32,829 nucleotides of DNA from NCBI GenBank assembly GCA_944391515.1, contig CALXTW010000021.1, positions 1 through 32,829 of the forward strand, written 5' to 3'. This stretch comes from an uncultured Alphaproteobacteria bacterium (GTDB lineage: Bacteria; Pseudomonadota; Alphaproteobacteria; RF32; CAG-239). The notes beneath the pieces are model-generated. The model did no database searches, was not told where the DNA came from, and was given only the letters and a program-made list of their open reading frames with translations. Below are positions 10,413-18,253 of this stretch, piece by piece (positions within the stretch are counted from its first letter, which is position 1; each line of letters begins with the position of its first letter). The position numbers and the translations under genes were made by a program.

Positions 10413-10815
10413 AGTTATATTGTTTCGATTAGTCTTATTTTTTCCGCTGATTACTTTATTTGTTTGGACACTCTCTTTGCAATATACAATTCTGTATGGA
10501 AATAGTGTCACGGTTGCCGTAACGGGCTATGACCCGCGCGACCTCTTATCAGGGCATTATCTATCCCTAACGCCGGATTGGACCAATACCGATTGCTCTC
10601 AGTTTGAGAAAAATAAATGCCCAAAAACGGATTTTGAAACACGCTATCGCTTTTATATTTCTGAAGACATAGCACCTCAGCTTGAAAAACTCATTAATCA
10701 ATTGCGCCCAGAAATGAGTTTGGAGTTTTCATACCACAATCATCATCCGGCGATTCGCTCATTGCTGATTGAAAATACCCCATGGCAAGAGTGGTATGAC
10801 GCTAAAAAACAATAA
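10405..10815 (+). CDS. GDYXXLXY domain protein
   Basis: A 136-residue protein with one N-terminal membrane segment (residues ~5-28) and an extracytoplasmic domain. The family signature appears as DPRDLLSGHYLSL at ~43-55, so the eponymous GDY is GHY here. Two Cys residues at ~63 and 71 could form a disulfide. AAAGG lies upstream of the ATG inside the end of the DUF2157 gene, and the coding regions overlap by 8 bases. The family usually sits beside DUF2157/DUF4401 membrane proteins and may form a complex with them; its function is unknown. The start is fixed by the overlap and the membrane segment. Confidence 0.82.
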   Translation: MHRVILFRLVLFFPLITLFVWTLSLQYTILYGNSVTVAVTGYDPRDLLSGHYLSLTPDWTNTDCSQFEKNKCPKTDFETRYRFYISEDIAPQLEKLINQLRPEMSLEFSYHNHHPAIRSLLIENTPWQEWYDAKKQ

Positions 10816-10833
10816 TTTTCTTTCAAAATTATC

Positions 10834-10862
10834 AAAAACAGCTGCTTTATAGCCGTTTTTTT
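10834..10862 (+). terminator. Possible weak terminator after the GDYXXLXY gene
   Basis: AAAAAC-a-GC can pair with GC-c-GTTTTT around a 9-base loop, followed by further T residues. One mismatch interrupts the stem, so it is weaker than the other terminators here. Confidence 0.4.
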
Positions 10863-10967
10863 GTGCCACAAGAAAATTTTATACAAAAAATATTGTCGAA
10901 TAGCCAAAAATATGATACAAAGAAATTCTAAAACATATTATTTATTAATCATTTTAAATTTTGCTTT

Positions 10968-12692
10968 ATGAGTTACATTTTATTATCTGCGGCTTACGCC
11001 GCAATGTTCGCAGTATTGAGTTATCACAAAGAGACCCCAAAAACACTATGGGCTATTATCAACATCATAGTATTTGTGGTCTTGGGGTTAATCAACTACA
11101 ACACTTTGCCTGTCCTCCAATGGTGGGGCTTCGAGGGAGTATGGGTTGAAGCCTTCTTTGTGTCTCTGGCCGGTATTTGTTTCTATCACATCTATTCAGA
11201 TGGAGACGTCTCCAGCAAGGATAACTGGAGACTGCTGCCAACCGTAATTACCATTTTGGCATTTTTCATCTCTGCTTTTCAGAGTTGGGAAATGTTCCAC
11301 GCTGACGCATATTACAAGCGTCTGAAGGTGGAGATGGTGGCTGACACCACATTCCAAAAGGATGTTCACCCGATACCTGTATCAAAAATGATATCGGTTG
11401 ATGCGGAACTTGCCCGCAAGGTGGCCGAAGACAAGTTAGGTGAAGACTTAGGGCTTGGCTCGCGTGTTGCCGTAGGCAATATGACCATCCAGAATTTGAC
11501 AGGTTCTTTTACCATCAACAATGGTAAAAAACTGGTGTTTGAGGACGACCTGATTTGGGTCGCACCACTCGAGCACCGCTCATTCTGGAAATGGTTACGC
11601 AACGGCTACACCCCAGGGTACATCATCGTTGACGCCACGGATGCCACCAAACGTTGGTTGGTAACCGAAGTCAACGGTCAGGCTTTACGTCTACAATACC
11701 TTGAGAGCGGCGCCTTTGGTGATGACATTGAACGTCATATCAAAGCTAATGGTTATGCCTCCAAAGGCTTAAACGATCATTGCTTTGAGATTGATGGTAA
11801 TGGAAACCCTTACTGGGTGCTTTCTTCATACGACCAAACAATCGGTTTTGGTGGTGAAGAATCAGAAGGCCCAATTACCGTAGATGCTCAAACCGGAGAG
11901 CTCAAGGCATACTCCATTGAGGAAGCACCTGCTTGGATAGACCGTATTCAACCTCAGTCTTTTATTGAAGACCAGATAAGATGCTGGGGTGAATATAAAG
12001 ATGGTTGGTGGAATGCTGCTTGGGCTCAGATTGGAGTACAAATTCCGACACCGGGAACAACTTTGGTTTACTCCAAAGGTCGTAGCTTCTGGTACACCGG
12101 AATTCAATCTGCCGGAGCGGATAACGGTACAAACGGCTTTATGCTCGTTGATACGCGTACCAAAGCGGCAAAATTCTACCGCGTAATTGGTATCAACGAA
12201 ACAGAAGCTATGCGTATTGCCAACGACCAGCCTTTTGCCAAGGCAGCTCAGTACAGTGCCAATTTTCCGGTGCTGTATAATGTCAGAGGTATTCCGACAT
12301 ACTTCATGACATTTAAGGGAAGTTCTGGCAACGTGGTAGGATACTGCTTCTTAGCGGTTAACAATCGTCAGGCCGTAGGCTCAGGTTCATCCAAACAAGA
12401 TGCCGAAGCCGCTTATCTCAGAATGTTGAAAAAGACATCCCAGGATAAGATTACAGATGGCGATGTAAGCCGAGAAAGCAAGACCTTTACGGTCCGCGCC
12501 ATCGTTCAGGAGAATAATATATACTATATTCTCTTCAACGAGGTCAAAGGTGTTGAGTTCACCGGTAGTACTGAATTCTACCCCGAACTCAAATGGACCA
12601 AACCCGGAGACAAAGTCCAGGTTTCATATGGTCAAGGCGAGAGCAAAGTCATCCCACTTGACTATTATGACAACTTAGACTTTGAAATCTAA
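10968..12692 (+). CDS. Membrane-anchored protein of unknown function, probably acquired
   Basis: A 574-residue protein. The first ~110 residues hold about four hydrophobic segments (near 3-18, 26-45, 57-76 and 88-105). The remaining ~460 residues form a large soluble domain rich in beta-type sequence, including GFGGEESEGPITVDAQTGEL, where a PepSY-like 'value from a digested signal' pattern might be read, but I do not recognise a named family with confidence. No catalytic motif is evident. Base composition stands out: two sampled 60-base lines have 26-27 G+C, against 19 in a line of the preceding DUF2157 gene. The leader is AT-rich and has no Shine-Dalgarno sequence (TTTTAAATTTTGCTTT before the ATG). 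Both points suggest horizontal transfer, perhaps from a Bacteroidetes-like donor. It stands alone, with a strong terminator 18 bases after its stop. Confidence 0.8.
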   Translation: MSYILLSAAYAAMFAVLSYHKETPKTLWAIINIIVFVVLGLINYNTLPVLQWWGFEGVWVEAFFVSLAGICFYHIYSDGDVSSKDNWRLLPTVITILAFFISAFQSWEMFHADAYYKRLKVEMVADTTFQKDVHPIPVSKMISVDAELARKVAEDKLGEDLGLGSRVAVGNMTIQNLTGSFTINNGKKLVFEDDLIWVAPLEHRSFWKWLRNGYTPGYIIVDATDATKRWLVTEVNGQALRLQYLESGAFGDDIERHIKANGYASKGLNDHCFEIDGNGNPYWVLSSYDQTIGFGGEESEGPITVDAQTGELKAYSIEEAPAWIDRIQPQSFIEDQIRCWGEYKDGWWNAAWAQIGVQIPTPGTTLVYSKGRSFWYTGIQSAGADNGTNGFMLVDTRTKAAKFYRVIGINETEAMRIANDQPFAKAAQYSANFPVLYNVRGIPTYFMTFKGSSGNVVGYCFLAVNNRQAVGSGSSKQDAEAAYLRMLKKTSQDKITDGDVSRESKTFTVRAIVQENNIYYILFNEVKGVEFTGSTEFYPELKWTKPGDKVQVSYGQGESKVIPLDYYDNLDFEI

Positions 12693-12709
12693 GGTCATAT
12701 CATCAAAGT

Positions 12710-12741
12710 AAAAGCCTGGCAGTTTTATCTGTCAGGCTTTT
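12710..12741. terminator. Bidirectional terminator between the unknown membrane protein and hsp20
   Basis: A 13-bp stem (AAAAGCCTGGCAG with CTGTCAGGCTTTT, one G-T wobble) with a TTTTAT loop and T-rich flank. It separates two convergent genes. Confidence 0.85.
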
Positions 12742-12762
12742 CTTTTGCTTATTTACCAAATT

Positions 12763-13251
12763 TTATTTAGAAGCTTTTTTAATGTTTAATTTTTTGATTT
12801 TTGTTTTTTCTTCTTTGCTTTTCGGAATATAAACTTTTAGCAAACCATTGTCATAGCTGGCATCGGCTTTATCAAAGTCCAAATCCCAAGGCAAAGAAAT
12901 GCTACGTTTAAATGAGCCATAGCTGATTTCGGAGAAATAGCTTCCGCCTTCTTTATTTTCGTAAGAATTTTTCTTTTCGCCTGAAATGGTCAAATAACCG
13001 TCTTCAGACAATTGCAAATCAATATCATTTTCATTCATGCCCGGAATTTCAGCCGTAACATTAACGCTGTCTTTATTTTCTTTTACTTCCAATTTGGGTT
13101 CAAAACTATTCCAGTTTGTAGCCTCTCTGCTTTCCGGCAAATCAAGCAGATTATAAAAACTACCAAACAAGTTTTTCAAATCTCTGTTAGTCGGAAAGTT
13201 CAATTCGTTCAGATAATGATGTTGGTTATTATTCATAAGATCTTTTCTCAT
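12763..13251 (-). CDS. Hsp20/alpha-crystallin family small heat shock protein
   Basis: An ATP-independent holdase of 162 residues that binds unfolding proteins in the cytoplasm and forms oligomers. The alpha-crystallin domain covers about residues 45-145. It shows the EIPGMNENDIDL segment, the GSFKRSISLP strand before the G-x-L region, and the closing A-S-Y-D-N-G-L-L-K-V-Y-I-P motif; a Lys-rich tail follows. An upstream in-frame ATG at 13266 exists, but GGAGG begins inside that codon and sits 7-8 bases before the ATG at 13251, so the latter is the real start. A sigma70-like promoter is visible upstream. The gene is monocistronic. Confidence 0.93.
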   Translation of the reverse strand: MRKDLMNNNQHHYLNELNFPTNRDLKNLFGSFYNLLDLPESREATNWNSFEPKLEVKENKDSVNVTAEIPGMNENDIDLQLSEDGYLTISGEKKNSYENKEGGSYFSEISYGSFKRSISLPWDLDFDKADASYDNGLLKVYIPKSKEEKTKIKKLNIKKASK

Positions 13252-13296
13252 TTTACAATCCTCCATATCAAAAAGAAATCTATCATTTCTGATTTT

Positions 13297-13325
13297 TATT
13301 TAGGTATTTATTAGATGAAATGCAA
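13297..13325 (-). promoter_or_regulatory. Candidate promoter of the hsp20 gene
   Basis: On the minus strand TTGCAT (13325-13320) and TAAATA (13302-13297) are separated by 17 bases. This gives a leader of ~40 bases. I see no convincing heat-shock sigma factor -10 element. Confidence 0.45.
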
Positions 13326-13347
13326 GAGGCCTTAAAAAATTAAAAAC

Positions 13348-13375
13348 TTGAAAAATTTAGGAATATTCTTATAAT
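13348..13375 (+). promoter_or_regulatory. Promoter of the HAD phosphatase / G1P dehydrogenase operon
   Basis: TTGAAA (13348-13353) and a perfect TATAAT (13370-13375) are spaced by 16 bases, with the AAAGGA ribosome site and ATG following at 13403. Confidence 0.65.
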
Positions 13376-13402
13376 CTAGTACATCAACAGAAAGGATAAA
13401 CG

Positions 13403-14053
13403 ATGCAAACACAATGGGCTCTGGTAACGGATTTTGACGGCACAATCAGCGCAGATGATTTTTTCACGCTGGCAGCAGAAAAATATTTTGATGAACAAAT
13501 GCTAGCACCATGGCGAGCATATCAAAAAGGCGAGAAAAAACATTTTGACGCCCTAAATGAGATGTTTCAAAAACTCCGCCGTTTGCCAGACTTAGACAAC
13601 TTCATCAAATCCATTCCCTTAGATAAAGACTTTGAAAAAGTTGCCGCTCTTTGTTTGGATAAAAACATTTTAGTTTGTATTTGTTCTGCCGGATGCGATT
13701 ATTACATAAACTTATTGCTAGGCGATATAATCGAAAAATATGATATTAATCTCATCACCAATCACGGAGAATATAGTTATGCCAACGGTCTTAAAATGAC
13801 CCAATTGCCCCAAACCCACCCTTGCTATGATGAAGACGTCGGAATTTCTAAAAGAATGGTCGTTAAAAATCTTCAAAAGCGTGGTAAATCGGTAATCTTT
13901 GCCGGAGATGGCAAACCAGATATTGCGGCAGCCTCCTGCGCAGATGTTGTTTTTGCAAAAAAACAATTGCTTTCAATGTGCCAAGAAGATGGTATTAAAA
14001 CACAACCCTTCAATTCTTTTGCCGATATTTATAACTTTATAAAGGAGCTATAA
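13403..14053 (+). CDS. HAD-superfamily phosphatase (MtnX/phosphoserine phosphatase-like)
   Basis: A 216-residue cytoplasmic phosphatase. Motif I is DFDGTIS at residues 10-16 with both catalytic aspartates. Motif II is the serine in CICSAGCDYY (~91-100), motif III is a lysine near SKRMVVK (~149-155), and motif IV is GDGKPDIAAA (~168-177). An alpha-helical C1 cap lies between motifs I and II. This arrangement matches the HAD-IB group that includes MtnX and phosphoserine phosphatase. The next gene, a glycerol-1-phosphate dehydrogenase-type enzyme, follows after a single base, so the natural substrate is more likely a product of that enzyme (for example a glycerol phosphate) than a methionine-salvage intermediate. 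No other mtn genes are nearby. Substrate assignment is inference. Confidence 0.8.
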   Translation: MQTQWALVTDFDGTISADDFFTLAAEKYFDEQMLAPWRAYQKGEKKHFDALNEMFQKLRRLPDLDNFIKSIPLDKDFEKVAALCLDKNILVCICSAGCDYYINLLLGDIIEKYDINLITNHGEYSYANGLKMTQLPQTHPCYDEDVGISKRMVVKNLQKRGKSVIFAGDGKPDIAAASCADVVFAKKQLLSMCQEDGIKTQPFNSFADIYNFIKEL

Positions 14054-14054
14054 G

Positions 14055-15131
14055 ATGTATTACGCACCATTTCCCAATAAGCAAATAAATATTCCTTATC
14101 TCTTAAAAATCGGCAATGGTAAGATTAGAAAAATTGGCAAATACCTGACCGACAAAGGCTTAAACAACGCTGTAATTTTTTGGAGTGAGGGAATGCAAGC
14201 CTTACTAGGCGACAAACTCTATCCCGGATTAAACGAAAATGATGTTACGATAGTACACGAGCAAGACATACAGTTTATTAATATTGAAGAAATAACCAAA
14301 ATTACGTTTAATCTTCCCAAAGCCACGGATGTCATTGTTGGTATCGGCGGCGGTAAAGCTCTTGATTTTGCAAAATTCAGTGCTCATTTGTTAAAAATTC
14401 CGTTTGTATCCGTTCCAACTTCCACCTCCAATGATGGTTTTTGCAGCCCCAATTCATCTTTGATTGTTAATGGCAAAAGAAAAACCGTCAAGGCTAGCAT
14501 TCCCTTTGGCGTGGTTGTTGATTTAGACACCATAAAAGCCTCACCGCAAATTTGTCTTTATTCGGGAATAGGGGACATGGTCTCCAAAATCACCGCACTT
14601 TATGATTGGAAACAAGCCGCCGAAAGAAAACTTGATCGTTATAATGACTTTGCCTCACTGATGAGCTATAATTCATTGACGCTATTGTTTAATAAGCATA
14701 GTACGGATATTAATGCAGAATCTTTTCAAAGAAGTTTGGTCAACTCTTTGCTCACGAGTGGTATTGCCATGGAAATTGCCGGAAGTTCTCGTCCGGCAAG
14801 TGGTTCTGAGCACTTAATTTCTCACGGGCTTGATGCTATCTCTAAGCGTCCCAGAATGCATGGTCTTCAAGTCGGTATTGCCACTTATTTATGCGCTCTT
14901 TTGCAAAACAACCCAAGTACGGCAGGTGTAAGAGATGTATTGTCCGCTACGGGCTTTTTTGCTTATGTCAAACAAGACCCATTGTCTAAAGAAGAGTTTA
15001 TAAAAGCTCTGCAAATGGCTCCGAGTATTAAGTCAAATTTCTATACCATATTATCTGAAAAAGACAGCTTTGCCCGCGCACTTCAGATACTAGATCAAGA
15101 TCCGATACTCAACCAATTGATAAGATACTAG
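14055..15131 (+). CDS. sn-glycerol-1-phosphate dehydrogenase family protein
   Basis: A 358-residue member of the iron-containing alcohol dehydrogenase superfamily, closest by motif to the EgsA/AraM group, which reduces dihydroxyacetone phosphate to sn-glycerol-1-phosphate with NAD(P)H. Visible features: the nucleotide-binding GIGGGKALDFAK near residues 96-107; PTSTSNDGFCSPNSSL near 120-135; the metal-binding region SRPASGSEHLISHGLD near 247-262, with two His; and HGLQVGIAT near 272-280, with the third metal-ligand His. Length is typical. It is translationally coupled to the upstream HAD phosphatase. In Bacteria such enzymes feed unusual G1P lipids or glycerol-phosphate glycans; which applies here is unknown. 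The stop abuts the stop of the convergent HD-domain gene with no spacer. Confidence 0.85.
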   Translation: MYYAPFPNKQINIPYLLKIGNGKIRKIGKYLTDKGLNNAVIFWSEGMQALLGDKLYPGLNENDVTIVHEQDIQFINIEEITKITFNLPKATDVIVGIGGGKALDFAKFSAHLLKIPFVSVPTSTSNDGFCSPNSSLIVNGKRKTVKASIPFGVVVDLDTIKASPQICLYSGIGDMVSKITALYDWKQAAERKLDRYNDFASLMSYNSLTLLFNKHSTDINAESFQRSLVNSLLTSGIAMEIAGSSRPASGSEHLISHGLDAISKRPRMHGLQVGIATYLCALLQNNPSTAGVRDVLSATGFFAYVKQDPLSKEEFIKALQMAPSIKSNFYTILSEKDSFARALQILDQDPILNQLIRY

Positions 15132-15755
15132 CTAGGCAATTAAATTAAGCATATTTTGGTATCTGCAGATTAAATGCGGATAATGCGCTAATTTCGTCTC
15201 AAAAACTTTGAAAAGAGATTCATAATACCAAATTTGTTTTTCTTTAGAGCTGTTAAAGTATTTCCAAACCATTTCTCCCCCAATTTCCATATTTTCAACC
15301 AAGGAAGAAAGGTTAGAAATTTTATCGGCACAAATCAGGAGCAAACCTTCTTCATCATCTGAGTTTTGAGCATAGGTGATAGTCTCTGTCTTTCGCTCAA
15401 TCCAAGAGGCTGATTTATCACTTTCGTTATCAGCCAAAATAATTCGTAAAATATCTTGCCCTTTTGGGGAAGGAAACAACGCCAAAATATCTTTATCTGT
15501 AAAGGAGGTGTCCTCAATAATATCATGCAAAATTCCGGCAATTACCAGATTTTCGGAAGCCTTCGCATTGAGCAAAATTTCCGCCACATCAAATAAGTGC
15601 GATACATAAGGTGCACCATTAACTTTGCGCACTTGCCCCTTGTGAGCTTCAAGAGCAAATTGCACAGCTTTTCTCATATCATCAGTTAAAACATTGGTAT
15701 TTTTTGCGCAAAATTCATCAAATAATTTAAGGGCTTCTTCGTGATTATAAAACAT
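15132..15755 (-). CDS. HD-domain phosphohydrolase, RelA/SpoT hydrolase-like
   Basis: A 207-residue cytoplasmic protein consisting of one HD domain. The metal ligands are visible in order: His in AHKGQVRK, the His of YVSHLFDVAEIL, the HD pair of AGILHDIIEDT, and the Asp of ICADKISNL. The order and the EDT sequence resemble the Mn-dependent (p)ppGpp hydrolase domain of SpoT and the stand-alone small alarmone hydrolases. No synthetase, TGS or ACT domain is present. I start it at 15755 rather than at an earlier Met inside the glycosyltransferase gene: AAAGGA lies 7 bases upstream, and the stop of the previous gene is 2 bases before this ATG, giving tight coupling. The substrate could be ppGpp or another nucleotide; not settled by sequence. 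Confidence 0.78.
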   Translation of the reverse strand: MFYNHEEALKLFDEFCAKNTNVLTDDMRKAVQFALEAHKGQVRKVNGAPYVSHLFDVAEILLNAKASENLVIAGILHDIIEDTSFTDKDILALFPSPKGQDILRIILADNESDKSASWIERKTETITYAQNSDDEEGLLLICADKISNLSSLVENMEIGGEMVWKYFNSSKEKQIWYYESLFKVFETKLAHYPHLICRYQNMLNLIA

Positions 15756-15757
15756 TT

Positions 15758-16816
15758 CTAATCCTTTAATAAAATCTGCCAAGATTTATTGGCTTGAAAC
15801 TTTTCATCAAACAACACATCAGCCATGTATTTTGTCACTTTAACATTGCTGAATTCTTGATGAATTTTTTGATGTCCTCGCGCCGCAATTTCCATGCGCT
15901 TTACCGAGTTGTTTTTATAGAATTTGACTTTATCAAAAAACTCTTCCTTGTTTTCATAGAAAACAGCTTCATCATCACCGAACAAATCTTGAAACCCATT
16001 ACGCTTATCAAAGAAGACCAATTGTCCGTTAGCCATTGAGTGCACCATTCTGTCCGAGCTGTAAAGATACACATCATTTAGTCGGCTCAAATTAAAGCCC
16101 ATGGCACTTTCTTGCAAAGCTCTGATATATTCATAGCCATTAAGGGCAGGGACTCCTTTAATGCCTGCTAATTTCCAATTAAGATGCGGAACTTTATTAT
16201 TTGTTTCATCAATAATTTTATCCAACTCTTCGTCTTGTCCGCAAAATTGGCGTTTTCCGGTTGTGGCACACAGCATCATATCAAAAGGCAGTTCTTCTTT
16301 TTCAAAAGCACGTCCCGTTTCCAAACAATCATCAGCCATATTAGGAACATAGCCAACGATTGTTCCTAGTCTTCTGAATTGATTGAGGAGCTCTTTATCA
16401 CCGGTACTAATCAGCGTCACATCCGCCACCTTTGCTCGCTCAGCCACAGCCTTAATATTTCGTTCGGCAAAGCCTGGAACAATCCAATCACAACTCCATT
16501 GGAGTACTTTCAAATGAGGAAAAAGTTTTTTAATTTCCAGAATAGTATCATTAGAAATTAAATCGGCATGGCCGATAAATAAGGCGTCAGGTTCAACAAC
16601 TTTGCAGTAATTAATCAAATGTTGGTTAAGGCGTCTTTTGCCAATAAAATTCATATGCCCGAACCCAAACATTCGACACAAATCCCTGTCCGGATAGTTG
16701 AGCACCGAATATCCGTTACGTATCAGACCGTTAGAAATTTTGAAAGGAAAACCGACTTGAAAACACCCTTTTAGGCGAATAAGATTAAAGTTAGAAATAT
16801 GAATAATTTTTTTCAT
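15758..16816 (-). CDS. CgeB-like glycosyltransferase (GT-B fold)
   Basis: A 352-residue protein. The C-terminal half shows the pattern of the CgeB/YkvP and glycosyltransferase group 1 families: LYSSDRMVHSMANGQLVFFD, then DLFGDDEAVFYENKEEFFDKV, then a helical tail with ARGHQKIHQEFS. The N-terminal domain starts with a Rossmann-like strand (KKIIHISNFN) and contains QWSCDWIVP, as in other CgeB-like proteins. Donor and acceptor are unknown. A longer in-frame start exists at 16867 but overlaps the upstream gene; the Met at 16816 lies 7 bases past that gene's stop and begins the expected first strand. It is the middle gene of a three-gene operon with a ParB/Srx-like protein and an HD hydrolase, so a role in making or modifying a glycan is plausible. 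Confidence 0.75.
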   Translation of the reverse strand: MKKIIHISNFNLIRLKGCFQVGFPFKISNGLIRNGYSVLNYPDRDLCRMFGFGHMNFIGKRRLNQHLINYCKVVEPDALFIGHADLISNDTILEIKKLFPHLKVLQWSCDWIVPGFAERNIKAVAERAKVADVTLISTGDKELLNQFRRLGTIVGYVPNMADDCLETGRAFEKEELPFDMMLCATTGKRQFCGQDEELDKIIDETNNKVPHLNWKLAGIKGVPALNGYEYIRALQESAMGFNLSRLNDVYLYSSDRMVHSMANGQLVFFDKRNGFQDLFGDDEAVFYENKEEFFDKVKFYKNNSVKRMEIAARGHQKIHQEFSNVKVTKYMADVLFDEKFQANKSWQILLKD

Positions 16817-16823
16817 AACAGTC

Positions 16824-17531
16824 TCATTTTTGCAGAATATGTTTGAACCATAAATTAAACTTCGCAATCAAGCGAAACATAGGGTGTAAAAACTTCGGAG
16901 CTTGTCCTGCGGCCGAAAACATCACCGATACACGATGAATATTGCAATCAATTGCCACCCCCATGCGATGATGCCCTTGATTGAGAGTATCCTGAATACC
17001 TAAATTTCTACAAAGCATAATATCTAAAGGAAAACGATCATCATAGCCCTTGGTTTGCATACTATTTTTGAGCCAATTATACATTTTTTTGCGCTCATTT
17101 TCTGACATTTTATATTTAGGGTTAGAAAATTGATAGGCATTTTCAGGCGTGCGAAAACTCCGTTCAATTTTAAGTTCTCTGATTTCAAACGGATCAATGT
17201 GGTAAATATTACTTGAATAGGCCTTATACTTGTATCTTAATACCCTGATAAGAGGAGATAAAAAATCCCAACGACCAATTCTGGAAATAAAGGCAATTCT
17301 TACCGGAATAAACTGTTCATTTTGAGCAATAGCTTTTTCCACGATATCCCGCCCTTTAAGAAGGGTATCATAGATGACGGGTTTAGACTCATCGTAAATA
17401 TCTTTTTCTCCGATAAGCACAACAATCTTATCCGAGCAGCCCTCAGTTTTTTTTACAGAGCTGTCCTTCAAAACAATTAAGTCTTTAGGATCAAGATGAT
17501 AGATTTCTGATGAAAAACAAATATGTGTCAT
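16824..17531 (-). CDS. Uncharacterised protein with ParB/sulfiredoxin-like motif
   Basis: A 235-residue soluble protein. Near residues 180-192 it has LNQGHHRMGVAI, close to the DGHHR motif of ParB N-terminal and sulfiredoxin-like domains that bind or cleave nucleotides; the preceding DRFPLDIMLCRN fits the strand before it. The usual Asp/Glu-Gly pair is Gln-Gly here, so activity is uncertain. The N-terminus contains SSEIYHLDPKDLIVLK, and a similar SSNIYHIDPFEIRELK occurs near residue 105, suggesting an internal duplication. AGGAG is well placed before the ATG. It is the first gene of the operon leading to the glycosyltransferase and HD hydrolase. No signal peptide or membrane segment. Confidence 0.65.
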   Translation of the reverse strand: MTHICFSSEIYHLDPKDLIVLKDSSVKKTEGCSDKIVVLIGEKDIYDESKPVIYDTLLKGRDIVEKAIAQNEQFIPVRIAFISRIGRWDFLSPLIRVLRYKYKAYSSNIYHIDPFEIRELKIERSFRTPENAYQFSNPKYKMSENERKKMYNWLKNSMQTKGYDDRFPLDIMLCRNLGIQDTLNQGHHRMGVAIDCNIHRVSVMFSAAGQAPKFLHPMFRLIAKFNLWFKHILQK

Positions 17532-17724
17532 AAATTACTCCTGAGCACAAGATACACAAATCTCGTAAATAAACAATTAAAAACCCCAAGACGTCCACAA
17601 ATATAAGCAATTAAAGAAGAAATGTTGCATTTTTGTTACATAATTATGTTGTATGAGGCACTAAAATATGATATACTTAATCTATAAAGTAAAAGATATC
17701 ATTATGGATAGAAGGAGTATTGAC

Positions 17725-18225
17725 ATGGTAGCTCTGGTAAAGGAAACAAAAGGCGAAACCTTCATTAAAAAGATTGACGCCGCTAAACAAAATAAAGGGC
17801 ATATTTTCTCCCTTTTGTTAGAAACTCTCACTCAAGAATATCCTCAAGCAGAAGCTGTAAGTATTGTCAATAAAGTCAAAAATTTCGATGCATTGGTTAA
17901 CTATGATGCCAGTTTGGCTCGCTTTCAAATTGGGCGTAATGCGGAAAGCGTTCGCAAAACCATGGAAGAAATAAGCTCTATCAAAGTTTTGGGCAAAGAT
18001 AACTTCAAATACAAACAATTAATGATAAAAAAACTCAATGTTTTAGCATCCTTAAATCCTGATGCCAAAACCTATGCCGACATTGCCGCCGCAGCATACA
18101 TTGAACAAGGCTTTGGTGATGTAAACGTCTTTAAACGTGAATTTACCAATTACGTTCATAATCTCCATAATATCAGCACGGTCGGTTGCTGGGATACTGA
18201 ATGCTTGGCACGACTTGGCTGTTAA
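17725..18225 (+). CDS. Small protein of unknown function with a Cys-rich C-terminal tail
   Basis: A 166-residue, largely helical protein with no recognised family. I start it at 17725, where AAGGAG is 7 bases upstream; earlier in-frame Met codons lack such a site. The body contains two mixed charged helical segments (about residues 1-95 and 100-150) and an Ala-rich stretch (TYADIAAAAYIEQ). The last 13 residues, GCWDTECLARLGC, carry all three Cys, and none occur earlier. No signal peptide is visible. It is transcribed away from the glycosyltransferase operon and ends in a strong terminator hairpin. A metal-binding or disulfide tail, or a peptide-precursor arrangement (leader plus Cys-rich core), are both open; there is no recognisable modifying enzyme of a known RiPP class in the window. 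Confidence 0.7.
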   Translation: MVALVKETKGETFIKKIDAAKQNKGHIFSLLLETLTQEYPQAEAVSIVNKVKNFDALVNYDASLARFQIGRNAESVRKTMEEISSIKVLGKDNFKYKQLMIKKLNVLASLNPDAKTYADIAAAAYIEQGFGDVNVFKREFTNYVHNLHNISTVGCWDTECLARLGC

Positions 18226-18253
18226 TAAAGAATTAATTCAAAACTTCTATACT

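Noticed and set aside
10004..10432. A second open frame overlapping the DUF2157 gene
   Set aside because: It is a shadow in another frame of a clearly conserved membrane protein gene and has no ribosome site.
15755..15782. Start of the HD hydrolase at 15782
   Set aside because: AAAGGA directly precedes the ATG at 15755, and the earlier start overlaps the glycosyltransferase gene.
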